Assembly: GCA_902461475.1 (NCBI GenBank)
Contig: CABPXX010000111.1
Coordinates: 1 to 5,436 of the forward strand
DNA length: 5,436 nucleotides
Direction: 5' to 3'
Source of the DNA: an uncultured Eubacteriales bacterium
GTDB lineage: Bacteria > Bacillota > Clostridia > Oscillospirales > Oscillospiraceae
A program made the position numbers and the translations under genes. Below, piece after piece: positions 1 to 5,436 of the stretch. Positions within the stretch are counted from its first letter, which is position 1; each line of letters starts with the position of its first letter. The notes beneath the pieces were generated by a model. The model had not been told where the DNA came from. It did no database searches and saw only the letters and a list, made by a program, of their open reading frames with translations.

Positions 1-192
1 GCTGCCATGGACGGCCTCACCGCCGGTGGTGCCCCCGAGGCCACCGACCAACCCGAGGCCTCTCAGAAGCCGGAGAACCACGTGCCCCAGACCGGGGACA
101 CTGCGCCTCTGACGTTGGCCGTGACCGCTCTGGTGCTGGCCGCTGGCGCTCTGGCTGTGGTGGAGCACAAGCGCCGCAACGGCGCACGCTGA
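1..192 (+). CDS. C-terminal end of a sortase-anchored surface protein (5' partial)
   Basis: Only the last 63 codons are in the window; the frame is open from base 1 and stops at TGA 190-192. The visible protein begins AAMDGLTAGG, followed by a Pro/Glu/Ala-rich linker. A cell-wall sorting signal follows: VPQTG (bases 82-96, a variant of LPXTG), Asp, a hydrophobic span of about 20 residues rich in Leu, Ala and Val, and the basic tail EHKRRNGAR. In this class of protein, sortase cleaves between Thr and Gly and links the protein to peptidoglycan. The first residues (AAMDGL) resemble the end of a helical FIVAR-type module like those in the downstream gene, so the missing part may be a similar multi-modular protein; this is inference. 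The ATG at base 7 is in frame but is unlikely to be the real start, because no signal peptide follows it and the frame continues upstream. The catalytic or binding function cannot be told from this fragment. Confidence 0.88.
   Translation, partial: AAMDGLTAGGAPEATDQPEASQKPENHVPQTGDTAPLTLAVTALVLAAGALAVVEHKRRNGAR
82..189 (+). other. Cell-wall sorting signal (VPQTG, membrane span, basic tail)
   Basis: All three parts of an LPXTG-type signal are in order: the pentapeptide VPQTG followed by Asp, an uninterrupted hydrophobic segment (about codons 35-53 of the visible frame), and a Lys/Arg-rich end directly before the stop. Val in place of Leu at the first position and Gln at the third are known variations in Gram-positive sortase substrates. 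The cognate sortase is not in the window. Confidence 0.88.
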
Positions 193-217
193 TCTACCAT
201 AGCACGCCACCCCCATG

Positions 218-256
218 GGTGAGGAGGAACCAGGCCAATCCTGGTTCCTCCTCACC
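218..256 (+). terminator. Perfect 17-bp intergenic hairpin, probable terminator of the upstream gene
   Basis: The left arm at 218-234 (GGTGAGGAGGAACCAGG) and right arm at 240-256 (CCTGGTTCCTCCTCACC) are exact reverse complements around the 5-base loop CCAAT. Two further G-T pairs can extend the base (217/257 and 216/258). It begins 25 bases after the stop of the upstream gene, a normal place for a terminator. No T-run follows the right arm (only CCGTTTG about 5 bases later), so classical rho-independent termination is not clearly supported. It could instead be a 3'-end stabiliser or processing site. The structure itself is certain from the sequence; its role is inferred. Confidence 0.6.
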
Positions 257-363
257 TGGACCGTTTGAAAAGAGACGAGAACAACAAAAACCAGGAGGAG
301 CCACACCCCTCCATGATGACATGATTGACCAGGCGAGAAACTGACAAGAAAGGAATGCATGAG
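257..363 (+). promoter_or_regulatory. A-rich leader upstream of the GH95 gene; promoter not resolved
   Basis: This stretch is clearly richer in A than the flanking coding DNA, as expected for a promoter and untranslated leader. TTGAAA at 265-270 could be a -35 element, but no good -10 hexamer lies 16-18 bases downstream, so I do not assign a promoter. A strong Shine-Dalgarno-like AGGAGGAG (293-300) is followed only by tiny frames: ATG 313 (Met-Met-Thr-stop) and ATG 321 (seven codons, stop at 342-344). An in-frame stop at 322-324 bounds the GH95 reading frame on its 5' side. Confidence 0.4.
349..354 (+). promoter_or_regulatory. Ribosome-binding site of the GH95 gene (AAAGGA)
   Basis: AAAGGA lies within the purine run AAGAAAGGA and leaves 9 bases before ATG 364. 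This decides the start. The alternative in-frame ATG at 355 directly abuts the site and has no room for a spacer, while ATG 403 would remove the basic start of the signal peptide. Confidence 0.7.
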
Positions 364-465
364 ATGAACCTGTCACATGAACTTTTGAAGAAAGCCGTTT
401 CCATGACCCTCTCTGCTGCACTGATTCTGTCCTTTGCATCCCCGCTGGGCCTGCGGGCCGGAGCG
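364..465 (+). other. Sec signal peptide of the GH95 protein
   Basis: Residues 1-34 show a short polar start ending in Lys-Lys (residues 9-10), a hydrophobic core [15 protein letters not shown], helix breakers Pro27 and Gly29, and a small-residue cleavage motif Ala-Gly-Ala before Glu-Glu-Pro-Glu-Gln. Signal peptidase I cleavage is expected after Ala34. No lipobox cysteine is present, so this is not a lipoprotein. Confidence 0.88.
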
Positions 466-3400
466 GAGGAGCCCGAGCAGAATGATCTGCGCCTGTGGTA
501 CACCAAGCCGGCGTCCCAGGGAGGAGCAGGGAACGAAAATGATACCTGGCAAAAATACACCCTTCCCATCGGCGATGGCGATATGGGGGCCAATGTGTAT
601 GGAGAGATCGCCACCGAGCGGCTCACCTTCAATGAAAAGACACTCTGGACCGGAGGCCCCAGCTCCAGCCGTCCAGACTACAACGGGGGAAATCTGTCCG
701 ATCAGGGCAAAAATGGACAGACCCTCAAGGAAATTCAGCAGCTGTTTGCCCAGGGGAAAGACGCCGAGGCGTCCGAACTGTGCAATCAGCTGGTGGGCAC
801 CACCGACGGATACGGGGCCTACCAGTCCTGGGGCAACATCTACTTCGCCTTCCAGGGCGTAGAGGAAGGACAGGCCCAGAACTATGTCCGGGACCTGGAC
901 CTGCGCACCGCCGTGTCCTCGGTGGAATTTGACATTGGGGACACCCATTACACCCGGGAGTACTTTGTCAGCAACCCGGACAATGTGCTGGTGGCCCGGC
1001 TGGAAGCCCAGGGCCAGGAGGATTTGGACCTCAAAATCACCTTCCCCTCCAACCAGGGCGGCACCACAGTGGCCCAGGAGGACACCCTGGTGCTGGCCGG
1101 GGCTGTGTCCGACAACCAACTGCGCTATGACTCAGTGCTCAAGGCCGTGCCGGAGGGCGATCAGGCCCAGGTGGAGGCCCAGGGCGATGCCCTGGTGATC
1201 TCCGGGGCGGAGGCTGTCACCGTATACGTCAGCGCAGACACCGACTACGAAAACGTCTATCCCCAGTACCGCAGCGGCGAGACCCCCCAGCAGCTCCATC
1301 AGCGGGTGTCTGCCGATGTCCAGGCCGCCGCGGACAAGGGGTTCCAGGCTGTAAAGGCGGACCACGTGGCCGACTACAGTGCGCTCTTCGGCCGTGTGGA
1401 GCTGGACTTTGGCCAGACGGTATCGGAGCGCCCCACCGATGAGCTGCTGGCAGCCTACAACGCCGGACAGGCTACCGAGGGGGAGCGGCGCCAACTGGAG
1501 GTCATGCTCTTCCAGTATGGGCGCTACCTCACCCTGAGCTCCTCCCGGGCCGACTCCCAACTGCCCTCCAACCTACAGGGGCTGTGGAACAATGTGAATA
1601 ACCCGGCGTGGAGCTCGGACTATCACATGAACGTCAACCTGCAGATGAACTACTGGCCCACCTACTCCACCAACCTGGCCGAGTGCGCTCTGCCCCTGGT
1701 GGACTATGTGGACAGCCTGCGGGAGCCCGGACGGGTGACCGCCGAGATCTATGCCGGCATCTCCAGCGGCGAGGGCGAGGAAAACGGCTTTATGGCCCAT
1801 ACCCAGAACACCCCCTTCGGCTGGACCTGTCCCGGCTGGGACTTCAGCTGGGGCTGGTCTCCGGCGGCAGTGCCCTGGATTCTCCAAAACTGCTGGGAGT
1901 ACTATGAATTCACCGGGGACCTGGAGTACATGCGCCAGTACATCTATCCCATGCTGCGGGAGGAGGCGGTGATGTACAGCCAGATGCTGGTGAAAGATGA
2001 GGAGGGCAAGTACGTCTCCTCCCCTGCCTACTCTCCCGAGCAGGGCCCCCGCACCAACGGGAACACCTATGAGCAATCCCTCATCTGGCAGCTGTTCACC
2101 GATGCCATCACCGCCGGACAGCTGGTGGGTGAGGACGAGGCCGTGCTGGCCGACTGGCAGGAGAAGCTGGACAACCTGAAGGGCCCCATTGAGATCGGCC
2201 TGGATGGGCAGATCAAGGAGTGGTACATTGAGACCCACTACAACCAGGACGAGAACGGCAACACCCTGGGCGAAGGGTACAACCACCGGCACCTGTCCCA
2301 TATGCTGGGCCTGTTCCCCGGTGATCTCATCACCGCCGACACCCCGGAGTGGTTTGAGGCCGCCAAGGTGTCCATGAATCTGCGCACCGACTCCTCCACC
2401 GGCTGGGGCATGGGCCAGCGCATCAACACCTGGGCCAGACTGGGAGACGGCAACCGGGCCTATAAACTCATCGGCGACCTGTTTGCCGGCGGGATTTACC
2501 CCAATCTCTGGGACACCCACCCCCCCTTCCAGATCGACGGCAACTTCGGCATGACCTCCGGCGTGGCGGAGATGCTCTTGCAGAGCAATGCCGGGTACAT
2601 CCATCTTCTGCCCGCCCTTCCCGACGCCTGGGCGGACGGCTCCGTGGAAGGCCTGGCGGCCCGGGGCAACTTTGAGGTGTCCATGAAGTGGGTGGAGGGA
2701 CGGCTGGAGCAAGCCATCCTGCTCTCCCGCAATGGCGGGGAGGCGGTGGTCCAGTGTGACCAGGCCGCCTTGGCCACGGTGCTGGACGAGACCGGAACCC
2801 CGGTGGAGTTCGACGTGGTGGACCACAACCGCATCTCTTTCCAGACCCAGCAGGGCCAGCGCTACACCATCACCATGATTCCCGCTCCCCAGCAGCAGGT
2901 GGAGGCCCCCTCTGGTCTGACTGCGGTGAAGACCGCAGACAGCCGTGTGGAGCTGCAGTGGAATCCCGTAGAGGGACAGGAAGCGGTCACCTACAACGTC
3001 TATCGACAGCTGGAGGGAGACCAGTGGGTACGCCTGGCATCCCAGACTGAGGCCACCTCCTTCACCGACCAGGACGCCTATGACATCCTGGGCCAGCTGC
3101 AATATAAGGTAGCCGCCGTGACCTCCCAGGGCGAGGGCGCACACACCCAGCCTGTGACAGCTTCCGATGTGAGAAACATGGCGGGTATGTTGGACGACCA
3201 GGACCCCCGCATCACCTGGGACGGAGACTGGGGCGACTGGTACGAGGACCCCAACTACAACAACACCATCAAGTTCCTACAGACCCCCACCGGGACAGAG
3301 ACCGCAGCCCTCACCTTCCTGGGCACCGGAGTGGAGCTGTATGTGTGCAAGAACCATGACCGGGGCATATTGGAAATCTCCATTGACGGCCAGGTGTATG

Positions 3401-5436
3401 ACACGGTAGACACCTACTCCCCTGACACCCAGCGGCAGGTAATGGGGTTTGCGGAGGACGGGCTGGACTACGGCCTGCACCAGGTGGTCATCCGGGCCAC
3501 TGCCACCCACAGCGCCCAGAGCTCGGGGTCTAAGGTGGAAATTGATGCACTGAAGGTGCTGGACGACACGGCAGTCCAGCCCCAGGCCATCCAGGTGACC
3601 TCCCAGAGCGGCATGACCTTGGTCAGCCGCCCCAACAGCCAGCTGCAACTGCTGGCCCAGGTGGAGCCCGCTCAGGCCGAGAACATCCAACTGGATTGGA
3701 CTGTGGAGACCAAGAGCGGCACCGCTGCAGGACAGGTGGATGACAACGGCCTGCTCACCCTCAGCGGCGGCAACGGCGTGGTGACAGTGACGGCGGCCGT
3801 GGCGGGAAATCCCGCTGTCAGCGGCAGCATAGACATCACTGTGGCGGTCGCAGAAGACCAAAGCCTGGTGGTGGAGGACTCCACCGACTGGACCAACCCC
3901 AACCCCGCCATCACCTGGAACGGCAACTGGAGCACCTGGGCTGGAGAGTCGGACCGCCACCACGGGGGCACCAAAACCGAGTGCAGCACCGTAGGCGCCA
4001 GCTGGAGCTATACCTTCACCGGCACCGGAGTGCGGGTCTATGTGCAAAAGCACGCCAACTTCTCCGCCTATCAGGTGACCCTGGACGGAGAAGATCAGGG
4101 TGTTTACAGTATGGACGGGAGTACCACGGGCGATGACCAGGCCCTGCTGTATGAGGCCCTGGGCCTGGAGGACGGAACGCACACCATTACCTTCACCATC
4201 ACCCAGCGAGACGGCAAGACCCAGGCCAACCTGGACTACCTGGAGATCATCCAGCCCGCTTCCCTGGTGGACAAGTCCCAGCTGCAACAGGCCATTGAGG
4301 CCTGCCAGGCGCTGACCGAGCAGGAGTACACCCCCGATTCCTGGGCGAATCTGCAAAAGGCCCTGGAGCAGGCCGTAGCCGGGATGAACAACCCGGACAC
4401 CACCGCCCAACAGGCAGCCCAGCTAACTCAGACCCTCAACGCCGCCCGGGAAGATCTGCAACCGGCTGAAATCCAGGTTCCCGTGGTGCCCGAGGGCACC
4501 CGGGCCCAGGTGGTGGGCGTGGGTGTGCAAACCCTTTCCCTGATGTGGGAGCCTGTGGAGGGTGCCACCTCCTACGTGGTGTATGCCCAGGCTGAAAACG
4601 GGGATCGAACCCAGGTGGGCGAGACCACCCAGACTTGGTGGACGGGAGAGGCGCTGGAGGCGGACACCGCCTACACCTTCACCGTCTATGCCGTCAACAC
4701 AGCGGGCACCTCCCAGACGGGAATCACCGCCCAGACCACCACACAGCCTCAGGCCGATGACCAGGCTCCCACCCAGGTCTCCGGGGTCCAGGTGACCCAG
4801 GACCAGAACCAGGTTACCCTGACCTGGCTGGCCTCGGAGGACGAGAGCGGCCTGGTGCGCTACCAGGTGTACGTCAACGGCATGAGAGTTGCTGAGACCG
4901 CGGAGACCTCCTACCAGATGCAGGCGGAGATGCACGTGCTCTACAGCATCCGCCTGGTGGCCGTGGATGGATGGGGCAACCAGTCCCTGCCCACTGCCGT
5001 CTATGTCACTCTGGAGGAGACACAGCCTCAGCCCGAGGCGGACAAAACCCTGCTGCAAAAGACCTATGACTACGCCGTCACCCTCTCCACCGACGGCGTC
5101 ACCGACACCGCCAAGGCCGCCTTTGAAAAAGCCCTGGAGAGCGCCAAGGCCGTTCTGGACAATGAGAACGCCACCCAAGAAGAGGTCAACGCCGCCTGGG
5201 ACGCCCTGCTGGAGGGCATCTGGGGCCTGGGCCTCACCCAGGGCGACAAGACCATGCTGGAACAGCTCATCGCCAAGGCCGAGGACATGACCGCCAACGC
5301 CGACAAGTATGTCCAGAATCACTGGCCGGATCTGGTGGACGCTCTGGCCAAGGCCAAGGAGGTCATGGACGACGGCAACGCCATGGAGGAGGACGTGCAG
5401 CCCGCCGCTGAGGCTCTGCTGAATGCCATCCTGGCC
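364..5436 (+). CDS. Secreted multi-modular GH95 alpha-L-fucosidase (3' partial)
   Basis: The frame is open for 1691 codons from ATG 364 to the right edge with no stop; the C-terminus lies outside. After a signal peptide (residues 1-34), residues about 41-842 form a complete GH95 unit with family hallmarks: [15 protein letters not shown] with [44 protein letters not shown], and [11 protein letters not shown]. By comparison with the Bifidobacterium bifidum enzyme AfcA, the likely catalytic set is Asn423 and Asn425 (activating water in this inverting family), Glu559 (general acid candidate) and Asp725. Expected reaction: hydrolysis of terminal alpha-1,2-linked L-fucose on host glycans, outside the cell. 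Accessory modules follow: Fn3 (846-935), beta-sandwich A (939-1068), BIG2 (1070-1164), beta-sandwich B (1167-1299), FIVAR (1300-1366), Fn3 (1368-1460), Fn3 (1465-1552), and two FIVAR-like modules (1558-1620 and 1624 to the edge). The enzyme core is confident; exact linkage is inferred. Some GH95 members act on L-galactose, but His421 favours fucose. A C-terminal wall anchor is likely but not visible. Confidence 0.93.
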   Translation, partial: MNLSHELLKKAVSMTLSAALILSFASPLGLRAGAEEPEQNDLRLWYTKPASQGGAGNENDTWQKYTLPIGDGDMGANVYGEIATERLTFNEKTLWTGGPSSSRPDYNGGNLSDQGKNGQTLKEIQQLFAQGKDAEASELCNQLVGTTDGYGAYQSWGNIYFAFQGVEEGQAQNYVRDLDLRTAVSSVEFDIGDTHYTREYFVSNPDNVLVARLEAQGQEDLDLKITFPSNQGGTTVAQEDTLVLAGAVSDNQLRYDSVLKAVPEGDQAQVEAQGDALVISGAEAVTVYVSADTDYENVYPQYRSGETPQQLHQRVSADVQAAADKGFQAVKADHVADYSALFGRVELDFGQTVSERPTDELLAAYNAGQATEGERRQLEVMLFQYGRYLTLSSSRADSQLPSNLQGLWNNVNNPAWSSDYHMNVNLQMNYWPTYSTNLAECALPLVDYVDSLREPGRVTAEIYAGISSGEGEENGFMAHTQNTPFGWTCPGWDFSWGWSPAAVPWILQNCWEYYEFTGDLEYMRQYIYPMLREEAVMYSQMLVKDEEGKYVSSPAYSPEQGPRTNGNTYEQSLIWQLFTDAITAGQLVGEDEAVLADWQEKLDNLKGPIEIGLDGQIKEWYIETHYNQDENGNTLGEGYNHRHLSHMLGLFPGDLITADTPEWFEAAKVSMNLRTDSSTGWGMGQRINTWARLGDGNRAYKLIGDLFAGGIYPNLWDTHPPFQIDGNFGMTSGVAEMLLQSNAGYIHLLPALPDAWADGSVEGLAARGNFEVSMKWVEGRLEQAILLSRNGGEAVVQCDQAALATVLDETGTPVEFDVVDHNRISFQTQQGQRYTITMIPAPQQQVEAPSGLTAVKTADSRVELQWNPVEGQEAVTYNVYRQLEGDQWVRLASQTEATSFTDQDAYDILGQLQYKVAAVTSQGEGAHTQPVTASDVRNMAGMLDDQDPRITWDGDWGDWYEDPNYNNTIKFLQTPTGTETAALTFLGTGVELYVCKNHDRGILEISIDGQVYDTVDTYSPDTQRQVMGFAEDGLDYGLHQVVIRATATHSAQSSGSKVEIDALKVLDDTAVQPQAIQVTSQSGMTLVSRPNSQLQLLAQVEPAQAENIQLDWTVETKSGTAAGQVDDNGLLTLSGGNGVVTVTAAVAGNPAVSGSIDITVAVAEDQSLVVEDSTDWTNPNPAITWNGNWSTWAGESDRHHGGTKTECSTVGASWSYTFTGTGVRVYVQKHANFSAYQVTLDGEDQGVYSMDGSTTGDDQALLYEALGLEDGTHTITFTITQRDGKTQANLDYLEIIQPASLVDKSQLQQAIEACQALTEQEYTPDSWANLQKALEQAVAGMNNPDTTAQQAAQLTQTLNAAREDLQPAEIQVPVVPEGTRAQVVGVGVQTLSLMWEPVEGATSYVVYAQAENGDRTQVGETTQTWWTGEALEADTAYTFTVYAVNTAGTSQTGITAQTTTQPQADDQAPTQVSGVQVTQDQNQVTLTWLASEDESGLVRYQVYVNGMRVAETAETSYQMQAEMHVLYSIRLVAVDGWGNQSLPTAVYVTLEETQPQPEADKTLLQKTYDYAVTLSTDGVTDTAKAAFEKALESAKAVLDNENATQEEVNAAWDALLEGIWGLGLTQGDKTMLEQLIAKAEDMTANADKYVQNHWPDLVDALAKAKEVMDDGNAMEEDVQPAAEALLNAILA
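484..2889 (+). other. GH95 catalytic unit (N-terminal beta domain, helical barrel, C-terminal beta domain)
   Basis: Residues about 41-320 form the N-terminal beta-sandwich, beginning LRLWYTKPA and carrying the [10 protein letters not shown] signature. The helical barrel spans about 380-740. It contains His421-x-Asn423-x-Asn425 (bases 1624-1638), the aromatic stretch [17 protein letters not shown] (residues 489-505), Glu559 in SPEQGP (2038-2040), the His641/643/645 cluster in HRHLSHM (2284-2298), [11 protein letters not shown], and Asp725 in QIDGNFG (2536-2538). A short C-terminal beta domain ends near residue 842. No conserved block is interrupted, so the unit looks complete and active. Assignment of Glu559 rather than Glu570 (TYEQS) as the acid rests on the wider conservation of the SPE motif and is not certain. 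Confidence 0.92.
2899..3168 (+). other. Fibronectin type III module 1
   Basis: Residues about 846-935 show the Fn3 pattern: APSGLTAV at strand [11 protein letters not shown] with the conserved Trp, YNVYRQLEG at strand C, and [13 protein letters not shown] at strands F-G. It directly follows the enzyme core and probably acts as a rigid spacer to the next module. Confidence 0.85.
3178..3567 (+). other. Carbohydrate-binding-like beta-sandwich module A
   Basis: Residues about 939-1068 contain [61 protein letters not shown] and a closing VEIDALKVL. This order (W-x-G-x-W opening, TGTGV, IDG, Gly-x-His, IDALKV) fits jelly-roll modules attached to glycoside hydrolases that are thought to bind carbohydrate. 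A second copy lies at 3862-4260. Sugar binding is not shown by sequence alone. Confidence 0.65.
3571..3855 (+). other. Bacterial Ig-like module (BIG2 type)
   Basis: Residues about 1070-1164 follow the BIG2 pattern: [59 protein letters not shown] and a final [10 protein letters not shown]. Such modules are common in surface proteins as spacers or adhesion elements. Here it separates the two related beta-sandwich modules. Confidence 0.82.
3862..4260 (+). other. Carbohydrate-binding-like beta-sandwich module B
   Basis: Residues about 1167-1299 repeat the plan of module [68 protein letters not shown] and a closing LDYLEIIQP. The TGTGVxxYVxKH core is nearly the same as in module A, while other loops have diverged strongly, which indicates an old internal duplication. 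Ligand unknown. Confidence 0.65.
4261..4464 (+). other. FIVAR module 1
   Basis: Residues about 1300-1366 read [16 protein letters not shown], then [20 protein letters not shown] and a third helix [20 protein letters not shown]. The three-helix plan with a Y/F-T-x-x-S/T-W motif is that of FIVAR modules, found in surface glycosidases and adhesins of Gram-positive bacteria. Confidence 0.85.
4465..5019 (+). other. Fibronectin type III modules 2 and 3
   Basis: Two consecutive Fn3 modules. The first, residues about 1368-1460, has [18 protein letters not shown] and [15 protein letters not shown]. The second, about 1465-1552, has [32 protein letters not shown] and [15 protein letters not shown]. The latter matches the Fn3 subtype with D-x-S-G and VDxxGNxS motifs that often sits near the C-terminus of surface enzymes. 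They are separated by a short Gln/Pro-rich linker. Confidence 0.85.
5035..5436 (+). other. Two FIVAR-like helical modules, the second cut by the window edge
   Basis: The first (residues about 1558-1620) begins [13 protein letters not shown] and ends [19 protein letters not shown]. The second (from about 1624) begins [17 protein letters not shown] and reaches [11 protein letters not shown] at the edge. Both show the D-K-T/x-x-L start, a middle helix and a Val-rich third helix. The middle motif is looser than in FIVAR module 1 ([34 protein letters not shown]). In comparable proteins such pairs precede the C-terminal wall anchor. Confidence 0.75.

Noticed and set aside
265..293. Possible promoter starting with TTGAAA
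   Set aside because: No acceptable -10 hexamer occurs at the right distance (the sequence there is AAACCA), so a promoter is not supported.
355..357. Alternative ATG start for the GH95 gene
   Set aside because: It is in frame but directly abuts the AAAGGA ribosome site, leaving no spacer; ATG 364 has a 9-base spacer.
434..862. Plus-strand open frame in another phase
   Set aside because: It overlaps the signal peptide and GH95 N-terminal domain, and its product is Pro/Arg/Ser-rich low-complexity sequence typical of out-of-frame high-GC DNA.
373..1119. Open frame on the minus strand (248 codons) over the 5' part of the GH95 gene
   Set aside because: It is in codon register with the sense frame and ends at the rare TCA codon at 373-375; it is a shadow.
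1573..3144. Long open frame on the minus strand (523 codons) inside the GH95 gene
   Set aside because: It is in exact codon register with the sense gene. Antisense stops there require TTA, CTA or TCA sense codons, which are rare in this G/C-biased gene. Its translation is Gly/Leu/Val/His-rich with no recognisable domain, while the sense strand has clear GH95 motifs.
3277..4410. Long open frame on the minus strand (377 codons)
   Set aside because: Same codon-register shadow of the sense gene; the sense translation shows beta-sandwich and BIG2 patterns, the antisense one shows none.
4423..5322. Open frame on the minus strand (299 codons)
   Set aside because: Same antisense shadow effect over the Fn3 and FIVAR modules, with no ribosome site or domain that would support a gene.

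Overview
The window looks like part of the chromosome of a high-GC, gut-type Gram-positive bacterium. Coding DNA is strongly G/C-biased at third codon positions. Both proteins are cell-surface types: one ends in a sortase sorting signal, the other begins with a Sec signal peptide. Helical FIVAR-like modules appear next to fibronectin III and Ig-like modules. This combination is common in host-glycan-foraging Clostridia such as Oscillospiraceae (Flavonifractor-like), but also in bifidobacteria and others. The AAAGGA-type ribosome site and the module types make me favour high-GC Firmicutes; that is an inference, with no marker gene to prove it.

Layout. Positions 1-192 hold the last 63 codons of a surface protein that starts outside the window and ends in VPQTG, a membrane span and a basic tail. 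Positions 193-363 are intergenic. They contain a perfect 17-bp hairpin at 218-256, probably the 3' end of the upstream transcript, and then an A-rich leader ending in the ribosome-binding site of the next gene. From 364 to the right edge one gene stays open on the + strand (1691 codons, no stop, 3' end missing). It encodes a secreted, multi-modular glycoside hydrolase family 95 enzyme, most likely an alpha-1,2-L-fucosidase.

Module order in the large protein: signal peptide; GH95 N-terminal beta domain, (alpha/alpha)6 barrel and C-terminal beta domain; Fn3; carbohydrate-binding-like beta-sandwich A; bacterial Ig-like (BIG2); beta-sandwich B; FIVAR; Fn3; Fn3; FIVAR-like; FIVAR-like; then the window edge.

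How the parts fit. The enzyme would be exported, held at the cell surface, and would remove terminal alpha-1,2-fucose from host glycans (mucin O-glycans, milk oligosaccharides, blood-group H structures). The two sandwich modules are candidate glycan binders and the Fn3/FIVAR modules are probably spacers or adhesion elements. The upstream sorting signal suggests two neighbouring wall-anchored proteins. I see no mobile element, CRISPR array, RNA gene or wholly new system; the most unusual aspects are the elaborate accessory architecture and the intergenic hairpin.
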